Numbered from the stretch's first letter, positions 15,888 to 24,857 are shown. The stretch: 35,686 bases of DNA from JAHEJA01 sp965657215 (GCA_965657215.1 CBFHNR010000024.1:1-35686); one strand, 5' to 3'. A program made the numbers and translations. Notes: a model not told the origin generated them from the sequence alone.

Positions 15888-16931
15888 CTACATGTCCTCG
15901 AATGGATCATCCGCGACCTCATCCAAATCCCATTGGAAGGTTTTCCATGTATGGGCCATATGATCAGGTAAATCAGCCGTGATCGTCACCATTTTTTTGG
16001 TCACAGGATGTTCAAACGACATATGACGCGCATGGAGGTGCAGCTTTTTGCTAATATCGCCCCCAAGCTGCGCACCCCAGCCGTCACCTAGGTTTTCTTG
16101 ACCAGAGCCGCCATATTTACCATCACCCACAATCGGATGACCCATTTCCGCCATATGCGCCCTCAGCTGGTGCGTGCGGCCTGTAATCGGGACCAAGGCA
16201 ACCCATGCACCACGGCTCGCGAGGCGGCTAACAACCATATAATCCGAGGTAGCACGTTTGGCCCCTTCGGTTGAGGCAACATCACGGGGATGGATACAAA
16301 CCATTTTCTCGCCTTCACCACGCGCGCCGTGGCCCCCTGCTTTGACCAGCCCATATTTGATAGTCCCGACCAAAGGCTGAGGAACCCCTGCAACAGCGGC
16401 CCAATAGATCTTGCGCGTTTCGCGGTGACGAAGAGCATCCGTGAGCTTTGCCGCAACGGTGCGTGTCCGCGCCAAAAGCAAAATGCCAGAGGTGTCTTTG
16501 TCCAACCTGTGAACCAGACGTGGTTTTTCGTCATAATCATATTGCAAAGCCGCACACAGCCCATCCACGTGACGGGTTTGCTTGCTTCCGCCTTGGCTCG
16601 GCAAACCAGGGGGTTTATTGATCGCTATGATATGGTCGTCTTGATAGATAACCGCATTTTGCATCATGCGCGCATCCGCGTCCGAAATGCGTTTGTTCGA
16701 TGTGTCAATCTCAGGCTTGCCTGTCAAAGGCAGTGGTGGCACGCGCACGTCTTGGCCGATTTCAACGCGGCTGTTCGCTTTGCAACGGGATCCGTCAATG
16801 CGCAACTCGCCTTTACGGCACATCTTTTCAATGCTTCCCTGCTGCAATTGAGGGAACTTGCGTTTCAACCACCGGTCAAGCCGTTGATCACCTTCGTCTT
16901 CGCCAATCGTAATCAACTGAACTGTATTCAT
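15888..16931 (-). CDS. rluC: RluA-family 23S rRNA pseudouridine synthase (RluC-type)
   Basis: 347 residues. An N-terminal S4 RNA-binding domain (RLDRWLKRKFPQLQQGSIEK, about 18-70) is followed by the synthase domain with the catalytic motif HRLDKDTSGILLLAR, aspartate at 144. GRTHQLRAHMAEMGHPIVGD near residue 255 is also a family mark. The layout fits RluC, which modifies helix 35 to 39 and helix 90 positions of 23S rRNA in E. coli, though the exact targets here are unknown. Its start overlaps the crcB stop by four bases (ATGA). Confidence 0.88.
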   Translation of the reverse strand: MNTVQLITIGEDEGDQRLDRWLKRKFPQLQQGSIEKMCRKGELRIDGSRCKANSRVEIGQDVRVPPLPLTGKPEIDTSNKRISDADARMMQNAVIYQDDHIIAINKPPGLPSQGGSKQTRHVDGLCAALQYDYDEKPRLVHRLDKDTSGILLLARTRTVAAKLTDALRHRETRKIYWAAVAGVPQPLVGTIKYGLVKAGGHGARGEGEKMVCIHPRDVASTEGAKRATSDYMVVSRLASRGAWVALVPITGRTHQLRAHMAEMGHPIVGDGKYGGSGQENLGDGWGAQLGGDISKKLHLHARHMSFEHPVTKKMVTITADLPDHMAHTWKTFQWDLDEVADDPFEDM

Positions 16932-17281
16932 TGCATTATACTCCGCATCACAAACACTCCTAGAACCAAGGCGAGAATTGCCCCGCCGAGTGTCGTGGTA
17001 ATATAGGCCATCGCAAAGCCAACTCGCCCCGCATCTAGCAATTTGTAGACATCTAGTGAAAATGCTGAATACGTTGTGAAAGCGCCAAGCAGTCCCGTCA
17101 TAAAGAACAAAGGTAAGCGCTCACCGAAACGGGCAGCAAAGCCAACAAAAGCAAGCCCCATTATAAAAGAGCCCACAATGTTCACAATCATCGTGCCATA
17201 AGGAAACGCAACGAATTGCGACACCCAAAACCGTAGGCCTGCGCCAATCGCGCCTCCAAGAGCAACAACAAGATAAGTCAT
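16928..17281 (-). CDS. crcB: Fluoride channel CrcB (Fluc)
   Basis: 117 residues and four hydrophobic helices. Characteristic motifs are GGAIGAGLRFWVS (start of helix one), GTMIVNIVGSFIMG and TGLLGAFTTYSAFSLD, the last containing the polar track that lines the fluoride pore. It exports fluoride as a dual-topology dimer. There are only 49 bases between rarA and this gene, and I see no fluoride riboswitch. It is coupled to rluC by an ATGA overlap. Confidence 0.93.
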   Translation of the reverse strand: MTYLVVALGGAIGAGLRFWVSQFVAFPYGTMIVNIVGSFIMGLAFVGFAARFGERLPLFFMTGLLGAFTTYSAFSLDVYKLLDAGRVGFAMAYITTTLGGAILALVLGVFVMRSIMQ

Positions 17282-17330
17282 GGCGCGTGATTGGGTGTTT
17301 GAGGTGCCAATGTCAAGCGTTTGGACGTAT

Positions 17331-18650
17331 TTACACGTCAGAGGCGTCTATGTTCCGCTTGTCACGGAGTTTTTCAAAATAGCTCAAGCGTTTTTTGAGA
17401 TCGCGCTCAAACCCCCGTTCAACAGGTTGGTAGAGATCGGGCCTCTCAATACCCTCAGGAAAATAGTTTTGCCCTGAAAACCCATCCTCAGCATTGTGGT
17501 CATAGGCATAGCCTTCGCCATATCCTTGCTCTTGCATCAACCCTGTTGGCGCATTCAAAATATGTTTCGGGGGTGCAAGCGATCCTGTTTTCTTGGCCAT
17601 CGCACGCGCGCCTTTGTAGGCCATATAAGCCGCATTGGATTTCGGCGCCAAGGCAAGATAGGCCACAGCTTGGGACAAGGCCAATTCACCCTCTGGCGAT
17701 CCCAATCGTTCATAGGTTTCCCACGCATGAAGGCAAACTGTCTGGGCCTGAGGATCGGCCAAGGCAATATCCTCAACTGCCATCCGCAAAATACGCCGCG
17801 CGAGGTAACGGGGGTCTTCGCCCCCCTCAAGCATTCGCGCGAACCAATAGAGTGCGGCATCAGGGTCCGACCCGCGCACAGATTTATGAAGTGCAGAAAT
17901 CAGATTGTAATGTTCATCCCCGCTTTTGTCGTATTTGGCCGCGCGTCGCGTCAACCGTTTGGACAGATCATCCCGACCTAAGGGTGCTTTGACAGACCAT
18001 CCAGCGACCTGCTCAACAAGGTTGAGCATCGCGCGTCCATCCCCATCTGCCATCGCAATCAAAGTCTGACGCGCATCAGACGTTAAAGGGAGCGCGCGAT
18101 CCAATTCCTGTTCTGCGCGCTCAATGAGGTCCGACAACTCCTCGTCAGATAATCGCTCTAACACCATGACCTGAGCACGGGACATCAAGGCCGCGTTTAA
18201 TTCAAACGACGGATTCTCAGTTGTGGCCCCAACCAATAGAATTGTGCCGTCTTCCATATGAGGCAAAAACCCATCTTGCTGCGCTTTGTTAAAGCGATGA
18301 ATTTCATCCACAAACAAAAGCGTGCCACGCCCGTTTCCATGCCTCAGCTTGGCCGCTTCAAATACCTTTTTCAGATCGGCGACTCCTGTGAAAATTGCGC
18401 TAATCTGTTCAAAATGCATATCCGTTTCAGCGGCCAGCAATCGGGCAATGGTCGTTTTACCAACACCCGGCGGTCCCCAAAAAATCAAACTGCTTAACTG
18501 TTGTGATGCGAGCATCGCCCCCAAGGGCGCATCCTCGGCCAATACCTGAGCCTGTCCAATAACATCGCTCAACGCTTTGGGGCGAAGACGCTCAGCCAAT
18601 GGTTGGGGTCCCTTTGGGGCGCTCGGGGTGTCCCCAAAAAGATCACTCAT
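17331..18650 (-). CDS. rarA: Replication-associated recombination protein A (RarA/MgsA)
   Basis: 439 residues. AAA+ motifs: Walker A GPPGVGKTT (59-67), Walker B with FVDEIHRFNKAQQD, sensor region GATTENPSFELN. The C-terminal MgsA tetramerisation domain contains RGSDPDAALYWFARMLEGGE and ends with GYAYDHNAEDGFSGQNYFPE. RarA acts at stalled replication forks together with SSB. Its ATG overlaps the stop of the preceding protease gene (ATGA). Confidence 0.95.
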   Translation of the reverse strand: MSDLFGDTPSAPKGPQPLAERLRPKALSDVIGQAQVLAEDAPLGAMLASQQLSSLIFWGPPGVGKTTIARLLAAETDMHFEQISAIFTGVADLKKVFEAAKLRHGNGRGTLLFVDEIHRFNKAQQDGFLPHMEDGTILLVGATTENPSFELNAALMSRAQVMVLERLSDEELSDLIERAEQELDRALPLTSDARQTLIAMADGDGRAMLNLVEQVAGWSVKAPLGRDDLSKRLTRRAAKYDKSGDEHYNLISALHKSVRGSDPDAALYWFARMLEGGEDPRYLARRILRMAVEDIALADPQAQTVCLHAWETYERLGSPEGELALSQAVAYLALAPKSNAAYMAYKGARAMAKKTGSLAPPKHILNAPTGLMQEQGYGEGYAYDHNAEDGFSGQNYFPEGIERPDLYQPVERGFERDLKKRLSYFEKLRDKRNIDASDV

Positions 18651-20020
18651 GTTCGAAACCTTAGCAAAATTTGGCGACCCTGACGCAAAACTACGAATTC
18701 GCCCGTGCGACGTGTTTGGCGCAAATGATCCTCAACATCATCCGCATTAGTGACAGAACGCCCATTTATTTCAAGCAAGATATCGCGAGGCCGTAACCCC
18801 AATCGCGCACCCGTAGACTTTGGATCAACCACCATCACGCCCACTGAGCCAAGTGGCAATTGGTGATCCTCGATCAATTTAGGGGATACGTCTTGGATGA
18901 TTAAATTAGGCAACAGGCTATTTTTGGAAAGCGTCACAGCGGGCGGACCAGTCGGAGCCTCACTTGTGGTCAGGGTCACATCATATGCCCGTCCTTGGCT
19001 GAGGTAGCTGACGCGCACCTCTTGCCCCAATCCTGCAATCTTTAACCGATACAAAGCCTCAGCAGGTGAATTTACAGGAGCGTCATCAATCGCCGTTATC
19101 ACATCACCATTGGTTAATCCCGCCGCCTTGAGAGGGCTATCTGGATGCAGTTCAGTTAGAATAATCCCTAAGACACGCTCAAGGCCAAGCGCGTTGGCCA
19201 TATCTGATGTCACGCTTTGACCACCTGCACCCATCCACGGCGTCACGAACGTATCGCGCCCCTCTTCGGCTTGTCGCACAAATTGGCGCACAAGGGTTGC
19301 AGGTATCGCGAACCCAATTCCGTTGGATCCACCCGATCTTGATAAAATTGAGGTATTCACACCAATCAATTGGCCATTCATCCCAATCAAAGCACCCCCT
19401 GAATTCCCAGGGTTAATAGGAGCATCGGTTTGAATGAAATACCCTTGCGAATTCCCAACCGCCGCGCCAGAGCGTGCCAAGCCAGAGACGATACCGCTAC
19501 TCACAGTTTGTCCAACACCAAAAGGGTTCCCAATCGCAAGGACCAGTTCCCCAACTTCGACTGTGTCGCTATTGCGAAGGGTCAAAAACGGCAGCTCCTC
19601 TGGCGTCGAAATTTTTAAAACGGCCAAATCGCTCTCTGCATCCGCCAGTAAAACATCCGCTTGGAACTCTTGGCCATCATTTAAAACAACGCGAATATCT
19701 GAGGCTTGATCAACCACATGATTATTAGAGACCACAATGCCATCACTGGATAAAATCACCCCAGAGCCCAAGGAATTTTGCACTCTTGGTCGGCTTTGGG
19801 AGAACCCTTGAAACAGATCACGAAAGAACGGATCGCTTTCAAATGGATTGCGCCGCCCCTCAACGATGCGTTTGGCATAAATATTTACAACAGCAGGGGC
19901 AGATTGTTTGACCAATGGCGCAAAGCTGAGCTTTATCTCTAAATCAGACGTCGGCACACGCGGCTCAGCAAAGGCCCAAGTCGCACAGAACAGGAAGAAC
20001 AGAACGGTTAGGATTTTCAT
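18647..20020 (-). CDS. degQ: Periplasmic Do/DegQ-type serine protease
   Basis: 457 residues from the ATG at 20020. A long open frame runs to 20248 across a transcription terminator, so the upstream part is not coding; gagg lies 6 bases before 20020 and a clear signal peptide follows (MKILTVLFFLFCATWAFA, cut near residue 18). The trypsin-like domain has the full triad: His101 (SNNHVV), Asp131 (ESDLAVLK) and Ser207 (GNSGGALIG). Two PDZ domains follow, the second ending LLEINGRSVTNADDVE. It degrades or refolds damaged envelope proteins. The short linker and two PDZ domains fit DegQ/DegP; the precise subtype is not certain. Confidence 0.9.
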   Translation of the reverse strand: MKILTVLFFLFCATWAFAEPRVPTSDLEIKLSFAPLVKQSAPAVVNIYAKRIVEGRRNPFESDPFFRDLFQGFSQSRPRVQNSLGSGVILSSDGIVVSNNHVVDQASDIRVVLNDGQEFQADVLLADAESDLAVLKISTPEELPFLTLRNSDTVEVGELVLAIGNPFGVGQTVSSGIVSGLARSGAAVGNSQGYFIQTDAPINPGNSGGALIGMNGQLIGVNTSILSRSGGSNGIGFAIPATLVRQFVRQAEEGRDTFVTPWMGAGGQSVTSDMANALGLERVLGIILTELHPDSPLKAAGLTNGDVITAIDDAPVNSPAEALYRLKIAGLGQEVRVSYLSQGRAYDVTLTTSEAPTGPPAVTLSKNSLLPNLIIQDVSPKLIEDHQLPLGSVGVMVVDPKSTGARLGLRPRDILLEINGRSVTNADDVEDHLRQTRRTGEFVVLRQGRQILLRFRT

Positions 20021-20044
20021 GTTAAGCCTCATTTCCACATCGCT

Positions 20045-20073
20045 GATATGCAAATCTTCGTCTTGGAAATCAA
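20045..20073 (-). promoter_or_regulatory. Candidate promoter of the protease-rarA-crcB operon
   Basis: On the minus strand TTGATT, 17-base spacer, CATATC. It lies just beyond the rplQ terminator and about 25 bases before the protease start, the only space available for a promoter of this operon. Confidence 0.4.
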
Positions 20074-20083
20074 CATTTGGGCA

Positions 20084-20110
20084 TAAAAAAACCCCCGCCA
20101 AAGCGAGGGT
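20084..20110 (-). terminator. Rho-independent terminator after rplQ
   Basis: Minus-strand stem accctcgc / gcgggggt with one mismatch, loop tttg, followed by seven T residues (20090-20084). It ends the ribosomal cluster, 25 bases beyond the rplQ stop. Confidence 0.9.
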
Positions 20111-20135
20111 CCTTTGAAATGCCGTTTGAGACGAC

Positions 20136-20561
20136 TTATTCTTCGTCTGCTGCCGCTTCCATTTCTGCAATGCGCGCTTTGTCAGCAGCACCTTTTGCAG
20201 CAGGATCACGATCAACGAATTCGATGATCGCCATTGGCGCCATATCACCGTAACGGAAGCCCGCTTTCATGATACGGATATACCCACCCTGACGCTCTGC
20301 ATAGCGTGGGCCTAGAATATCAAACAATTTTGCAACGTATTGATCTTGCTTAAGCTGCGCGCGCGCTTGGCGGCGGGCATGCAAATCACCACGTTTCGCC
20401 AAAGTGATCAGTTTTTCAACGATCGGGCGAAGTTCTTTCGCTTTTGGCAAAGTTGTTTTGATTTGTTCGTGTTCGATCAAAGAGCCGGCCATGTTCGCCC
20501 ACAATGCTTTGCGGTGCTCGTGAGTACGATTTAGGCGGCGGTAACCTTTTGCGTGACGCAT
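20136..20561 (-). CDS. rplQ: 50S ribosomal protein L17
   Basis: 141 residues, beginning MRHAKGYRRLNRTHEHRKAL, the invariant L17 opening, with the core GYIRIMKAGFRYGDMAPMA. The C-terminus has an acidic/alanine-rich extension beyond the E. coli length, as usual in alphaproteobacteria. L17 lies near the peptide exit tunnel. It is the last gene of the alpha operon, directly before a strong terminator. Confidence 0.97.
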   Translation of the reverse strand: MRHAKGYRRLNRTHEHRKALWANMAGSLIEHEQIKTTLPKAKELRPIVEKLITLAKRGDLHARRQARAQLKQDQYVAKLFDILGPRYAERQGGYIRIMKAGFRYGDMAPMAIIEFVDRDPAAKGAADKARIAEMEAAADEE

Positions 20562-20668
20562 TTTCTATCTCCTTCTAGCGTTTTGCTTTGTCTGGCAGCC
20601 GATGCGTGTCAGCTACTCTCCTTGGGGCAGGTGCCCGAACAGTCCCCACCAAATGTGGGCATTTGAAA

Positions 20669-20688
20669 CGGTGGGGTTTCCCCCACCG
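20669..20688 (-). terminator. Hairpin between rpoA and rplQ
   Basis: Perfect 8-bp stem cggtgggg / ccccaccg; the minus-strand loop is gaaa, a stable tetraloop. It starts 7 bases beyond the rpoA stop. The tail (tttcaaat) is weak, so it may be a partial terminator or a processing/stability element rather than an end of transcription. Confidence 0.55.
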
Positions 20689-20694
20689 AAAATC

Positions 20695-21711
20695 TTAAAA
20701 GTTGTCTTCGAATTTCTTAGCAAGATCTTCGATATTGTCCGGCGGCCAATCTTCGACATCCATACCGAGGTGTAGACCCATGCCAGAAAGCACTTCTTTG
20801 ATCTCGTTCAAAGACTTACGACCGAAGTTTGGCGTACGAAGCATTTCTGCTTCTGTCTTTTGGATCAAATCACCGATGTAGACGATGTTGTCGTTCTTCA
20901 GACAGTTCGCAGAACGTACAGATAGCTCAAGCTCATCCACCTTCTTAAGTAGAAGTGGGTTGAATTCAAGACCATCATCATCGTCCTGACGGTTCGCAGA
21001 TTCAGGTTCGTCAAAGTTGACAAAGATTGACAACTGATCCTGAAGAATACGCGCAGCAAACGCAACCGCATCATCAGGTGTCACAGAGCCGTCTGTTTCC
21101 ACCTTCATTGTCAATTTGTCATAATCCAAAACCTGGCCTTCACGGGTCGGCTGAACGTCATATGACACCTTTTTGACAGGTGAATAGATCGCGTCGATTG
21201 GGATCAAACCGATTGGTGCATCGTCTGCTTTGTTCTTGTCTGCAGAAACGTAGCCTTTGCCAGTATTTACAGTCAATTCCATGTAAAGATCCGCGCCATC
21301 ATCCAAGTGACAGATAACGTGCTCTTTGTTGAGAACTTCGATGCCTGCGCTGTCACAGATGTCAGCAGCCGTTACAACAGCTGGACCCTTGGCATTAATA
21401 GAAAGACGCTTTGGTCCCTCTACTTCCATCTTCAAAGAAACGCCTTTGAGGTTCAAAATGATGTCTGTGACATCTTCGCGAACACCCGCGACGGATGAGA
21501 ATTCATGCAAAACGTTGTCGATCTGTACGCTTGTGATGGCCGCACCCTGAAGGCTGCTCATCAATACGCGACGAAGCGCGTTACCAAGTGTCAAACCAAA
21601 ACCGCGTTCTAGCGGCTCTGCAACAACAGTTGCCTGACGTGTCGGATCATTACCCGGTTTTACGTCTAATTGTGCAGGCTTAATTAGTTCTGCCCAGTTT
21701 TTGTGGATCAT
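20695..21711 (-). CDS. rpoA: DNA-directed RNA polymerase subunit alpha
   Basis: 338 residues from the ATG at 21711, which follows ggaggg; the ATG 12 bases further up is rejected because MIHKNWAELIKP is the normal alphaproteobacterial start. The N-terminal dimerisation domain contains ERGFGLTLGNALRRVLMSS; the C-terminal domain (about 255-325) has ELSVRSANCLKNDNIVYIG and RTPNFGRKSLNEIKEVL, which bind UP-element DNA and activators. It sits between rpsK and rplQ in the alpha operon. Confidence 0.98.
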   Translation of the reverse strand: MIHKNWAELIKPAQLDVKPGNDPTRQATVVAEPLERGFGLTLGNALRRVLMSSLQGAAITSVQIDNVLHEFSSVAGVREDVTDIILNLKGVSLKMEVEGPKRLSINAKGPAVVTAADICDSAGIEVLNKEHVICHLDDGADLYMELTVNTGKGYVSADKNKADDAPIGLIPIDAIYSPVKKVSYDVQPTREGQVLDYDKLTMKVETDGSVTPDDAVAFAARILQDQLSIFVNFDEPESANRQDDDDGLEFNPLLLKKVDELELSVRSANCLKNDNIVYIGDLIQKTEAEMLRTPNFGRKSLNEIKEVLSGMGLHLGMDVEDWPPDNIEDLAKKFEDNF

Positions 21712-21780
21712 GCGTCCCTCCATTCTTGCCGTTGCCCCATGTTCCTAAGGTCACCAGCGCCCGAGGTTAAAATGACGAAA

Positions 21781-21807
21781 TGGGGCCACGCAAAACGCAG
21801 GGCCCCA
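21781..21807 (-). terminator. Hairpin between rpsK and rpoA
   Basis: Seven-base arms tggggcc / ggcccca with a 13-base loop, 10 bases past the rpsK stop; the minus-strand tail is atttcgtcatttt. Possible partial terminator inside the operon. Confidence 0.4.
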
Positions 21808-21816
21808 AAGAGAAAA

Positions 21817-22209
21817 TTATACGCGGCGACGCTTTGGTGGGCGACAGCCGTTGTGTGCGATTGGTGTAACGTCACGAATAGATGTGATGTTGAAGCCAAC
21901 AGCAGCCAATGCACGAAGTGCGCTTTCACGGCCAGAACCTGGTCCCTGAACTTCGACTTCTAGTGTCTTGACGCCATGTTCTTGCGCTTTTTTGCCAGCA
22001 TCTTCAGCAGCCATCTGAGCCGCGTAAGGTGTGGATTTGCGTGAACCCTTGAAGCCCATTGTACCAGCAGAGGACCATGCGATCGCATTGCCTTGTACGT
22101 CAGAGATCAAGATTTTGGTGTTGTTGAACGAAGAGTTCACATGGGCAACACCAGCTGCAATATTTTTGGAGACCTTTTTCTTGCCACCACGACGAGTATC
22201 ACGTGCCAT
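21817..22209 (-). CDS. rpsK: 30S ribosomal protein S11
   Basis: 130 residues. Core S11 sequences include GVAHVNSSFNNTKILISD, GFKGSRKSTPYAAQMAA and the C-terminal IRDVTPIAHNGCRPPKRRRV with its basic tail. S11 lies in the platform of the small subunit next to the mRNA exit. A good ribosome binding site (aggaggg) precedes it, 14 bases after the rpsM stop. Confidence 0.98.
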   Translation of the reverse strand: MARDTRRGGKKKVSKNIAAGVAHVNSSFNNTKILISDVQGNAIAWSSAGTMGFKGSRKSTPYAAQMAAEDAGKKAQEHGVKTLEVEVQGPGSGRESALRALAAVGFNITSIRDVTPIAHNGCRPPKRRRV

Positions 22210-22223
22210 CTATCTAGCCCTCC

Positions 22224-22592
22224 TTATTTCTTCTTGCCAGCGATTGCTTTCGCTGGACCTTTACGTGTGCGCGCATTTGTATGCGTACGCTGACCACGAA
22301 CAGGGAGGCTACGACGGTGACGTAGACCGCGATAGCAGCCAAGGTCCATCAAGCGTTTGATGTTCATTTGAACTTCACGGCGCAAATCACCTTCTACGTT
22401 GTAATTTGCATCGATATGTTCGCGGATTGCCAAAACTTCAGCATCTGACAATTCGTTAACGCGACGTGTTTCGTCGATGTTAACCGCTGCGCAGATTTCT
22501 TTTGCAGAAGTGTTTCCAATACCAGTGATATAAGTCAAAGCGATAGGAACGCGCTTTGCTGTTGGGATGTTTACGCCGGCTATACGTGCCAC
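22224..22592 (-). CDS. rpsM: 30S ribosomal protein S13
   Basis: 122 residues starting at a GTG codon (ARIAGVNIPTAKRVPIALTYI); aagga lies 7 bases upstream, and the ATG five bases before the GTG is out of frame. GLRHRRSLPVRGQRTHTNARTRKG is the conserved basic C-terminal part contacting P-site tRNA. It is the first gene after a 265-base gap holding an adk terminator and a candidate promoter, so it probably starts a new transcription unit. Confidence 0.97.
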   Translation of the reverse strand: MARIAGVNIPTAKRVPIALTYITGIGNTSAKEICAAVNIDETRRVNELSDAEVLAIREHIDANYNVEGDLRREVQMNIKRLMDLGCYRGLRHRRSLPVRGQRTHTNARTRKGPAKAIAGKKK

Positions 22593-22612
22593 GTCATATT
22601 CCTTTTCGTTGC

Positions 22613-22678
22613 GGTTCCGTAATTCCGGAACCTTTTTTCACAACATAAAGCCCTTGGTTTTCAAAGACCGAAGGGCTT
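22613..22678 (-). promoter_or_regulatory. Two stable hairpins in the rpsM leader
   Basis: In minus-strand order: aagcccttc/aagggctt (8-bp arms at 22671-22678 and 22648-22655, with an inner ggt/acc pairing), then ggttccg/cggaacc (7-bp arms at 22626-22632 and 22613-22619), separated by an A-rich strip. The second ends 20 bases before the GTG start. They may form an attenuator or a ribosomal-protein binding leader; no known class was recognised. Confidence 0.45.
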
Positions 22679-22743
22679 AAGCTGATCAGGTGATAATGAC
22701 AAAGGAGCGACCTCCGTCACAGTTGATTCTCTTGCGAGAGGTT

Positions 22744-22772
22744 CAGTTATGCACAAAGCCCATGAACGTCAA
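22744..22772 (-). promoter_or_regulatory. Candidate promoter of rpsM-rpsK-rpoA-rplQ
   Basis: Minus-strand TTGACG, 17-base spacer, TAACTG, located between the adk terminator and the rpsM leader hairpins. The spacing is ideal and the -35 strong; the -10 is only fair. Confidence 0.5.
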
Positions 22773-22821
22773 GGCCAAAGCCCTGAAAAACTGGGGTTCC
22801 TTGCGCATTACAAACTATGGC

Positions 22822-22849
22822 CAAAATATTAACCCGCGCAGACCGCGGG
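22822..22849 (-). terminator. Terminator after adk
   Basis: Six-bp GC stem cccgcg / cgcggg with loop gtctg on the minus strand, then ttaatatttt. It begins 8 bases past the adk stop. Confidence 0.75.
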
Positions 22850-22857
22850 CCATTATA

Positions 22858-23499
22858 TTACCGTAGTGCGTCGGTCAAACTTGACCGGACCGTATCAATA
22901 TCAGCCAGTCCATCAATGGAACGCAAATCCCCTTTGGCATAATAGTAGCCAATCAAAGGAGAGGTTTTTTTGTAATATTCCATCAAGCGCTGCTTGAGGC
23001 TGTCTTCGTTGTCGTCAGCGCGGCGTTTGATGTCATCGCTTCCACAGTTGGAACATTTCCCATCCGCAGGCCATGGTTTGGTTTGATCATGGTAAACTTC
23101 ACCACAATTTCCACAAGTGGATCGGCCAGTAATACGTGCAACCAATGCAGCATCATCAACTTGCATTTCCACAACGGCGTCAAGTGTTTCACCACATTCC
23201 GCCAAGAGATCGCCCAAAGCGTCCGCTTGTTTCAGTGTCCGTGGGAAGCCGTCGAATATAAATCCGCCCGCTTTGTCGCCGTCTAGTTTTTCTTTAATCA
23301 AACCAATGACGATTTCATCTGTTACGAGGTCACCGCGCGCCATAACATCGGCGACGATCTTGCCCATTTCACTGCCGCTATCTTTTGCTTCGCGAAGCAT
23401 GTCGCCAGTGGAGAGTTGGATCATATTGCGTGTGTCAACAAGGTGACGTGCTTGTGTTCCCTTGCCGGCACCCGGTGGCCCTAACAGAATAATATTCAT
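22858..23499 (-). CDS. adk: Adenylate kinase, zinc-LID type
   Basis: 213 residues. P-loop GPPGAGKGT (7-15), AMP-binding DGFPRT (83-88), and a long LID with four cysteines at 129, 132, 149 and 152, placed to bind zinc structurally; E. coli Adk lacks these. It interconverts ATP + AMP and two ADP. Its ATG overlaps the secY stop by four bases (ATGA). Confidence 0.97.
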   Translation of the reverse strand: MNIILLGPPGAGKGTQARHLVDTRNMIQLSTGDMLREAKDSGSEMGKIVADVMARGDLVTDEIVIGLIKEKLDGDKAGGFIFDGFPRTLKQADALGDLLAECGETLDAVVEMQVDDAALVARITGRSTCGNCGEVYHDQTKPWPADGKCSNCGSDDIKRRADDNEDSLKQRLMEYYKKTSPLIGYYYAKGDLRSIDGLADIDTVRSSLTDALR

Positions 23500-24857
23500 C
23501 GACGCGCTGGTCCTTTTTTCTTACGTGTTTTTCCTTTACCACGCAGCTGAGATTTTTGAATCAGACTTTCGTACTGATGCGCCAACAAATGTGACTGAAC
23601 CTGCTGAATGGTGTCCATGGTTACAGAGACAACAATAAGAACCGATGTCCCCCCGAAGTAGAATGGTATCGCAAACTGACCGCGAAGCACTTCTGGCAAC
23701 ATACACACAGCAGCGAGATACAAAGAGCCGATCACCAAAATACGGTTCACAACGTATTCGATATGCTCTGCTGTTTTCTTGCCTGGGCGGATACCTGGAA
23801 TAAATCCGTTTTGGTTCTTTAAGTTCTCTGCAACTTCTTCTGGCTTAAACGCCACGTTGAAGGTGTAGAAATACGCGAAAAAGATAATCATCGCCGTGAA
23901 GAACAAGAGATAAAGCGGCTGACCTGGGCCAAAATACGCCAAGATCGTCGACATAACTGGGCTGGTTGAGCCACCTGCAAAAGTGCCAACAGTATTAGGA
24001 AGCAACAAAAGGCTCGAGGCGAAGATCGCAGGAATAACGCCCGCTGGGTTTACCTTGATCGGAAGGTGCGAATTCTGGCCTTCCATCACTTTCATGCCAA
24101 CTTGACGGCGTGGGTACTGGATCAAGACTTTGCGCAAGGCACGCTCCATAAAGACCACGAAGGCAATCGTGACGACCACCATGATCAGAACGCCCACGAT
24201 CACCGCTGGGCTGATAACACCAGACCGACCAGAGGCAAAGAACTGTGCCAAGGCCGCTGGAATTTCGGCAATGATGCCTACGAAAATAATCAAGGAAATA
24301 CCGTTACCGATACCGCGTGCTGTGATTTGCTCACCCAACCACATGAGGAACATTGTTCCACCGATGAGTGTAATCATGCAGGCCGCTCGGAAAAACAGAC
24401 CCGGATCCGTCACCATGTCGCCGCTTTCAAGGCTAACCGCCAAGGCGTAGGACTGGAGCGTCGCGAGGAACACAGTTCCATAACGCGTATATTGGTTGAT
24501 TTTCTTACGCCCCTGCTCACCCTCTTTTTTCAACTGCTCAAGAGCAGGAACCATTGAGGTCATAAGCTGAACGATGATGGATGCAGAAATGTAGGGCATG
24601 ATACCAAGGGCAAAAATACCCATTCGGCCCAAAGCACCACCTGTGAACATGGTCAGCATGCCGCCGATACCAGCCTGCGCATTCTCCATGAATTCACGAA
24701 GGGCGACACCGTCGATCCCTGGAACAGGAATGAACGTGCCCAAGCGATACACAATCAACAAGCCAAGAGTAAACAGGATGCGGTTACGAAGATCAGTTGC
24801 CTTGCCCAATGCGGACCAACTGGTGTTCGCTGCCATTTGTTCTACTGCAGATACCAT
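23496..24857 (-). CDS. secY: Protein translocase subunit SecY
   Basis: 453 residues and ten membrane helices. The N-terminal region has RNRILFTLGLLIVYRLGTFIP in two pieces (RNRILFTLG, LLIVYRLGTFIP) followed by the plug segment PGIDGVALREFM; the cytoplasmic loop after helix 8 includes EVAENLKNQNGFIPGIRPG, which contacts the ribosome and SecA. It forms the SecYEG channel. It is preceded by a 110-base gap with a strong hairpin and coupled to adk downstream. Confidence 0.98.
   Translation of the reverse strand: MVSAVEQMAANTSWSALGKATDLRNRILFTLGLLIVYRLGTFIPVPGIDGVALREFMENAQAGIGGMLTMFTGGALGRMGIFALGIMPYISASIIVQLMTSMVPALEQLKKEGEQGRKKINQYTRYGTVFLATLQSYALAVSLESGDMVTDPGLFFRAACMITLIGGTMFLMWLGEQITARGIGNGISLIIFVGIIAEIPAALAQFFASGRSGVISPAVIVGVLIMVVVTIAFVVFMERALRKVLIQYPRRQVGMKVMEGQNSHLPIKVNPAGVIPAIFASSLLLLPNTVGTFAGGSTSPVMSTILAYFGPGQPLYLLFFTAMIIFFAYFYTFNVAFKPEEVAENLKNQNGFIPGIRPGKKTAEHIEYVVNRILVIGSLYLAAVCMLPEVLRGQFAIPFYFGGTSVLIVVSVTMDTIQQVQSHLLAHQYESLIQKSQLRGKGKTRKKKGPARR

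Noticed and set aside
16290..17006. 238-codon plus-strand frame opposite rluC and crcB
   Set aside because: Antisense shadow of two clear genes; no Shine-Dalgarno sequence and no known domain.
17282..17330. Fluoride riboswitch before crcB
   Set aside because: Only 49 bases between rarA and crcB and no pseudoknot-like pattern.
20021..20248. N-terminal extension of the DegQ-like frame
   Set aside because: It crosses the rplQ terminator and lies before a clear signal peptide with its own ribosome binding site.
24066..24557. 163-codon plus-strand frame opposite secY
   Set aside because: Antisense shadow rich in His and Asn, as expected from reverse reading of a membrane protein.
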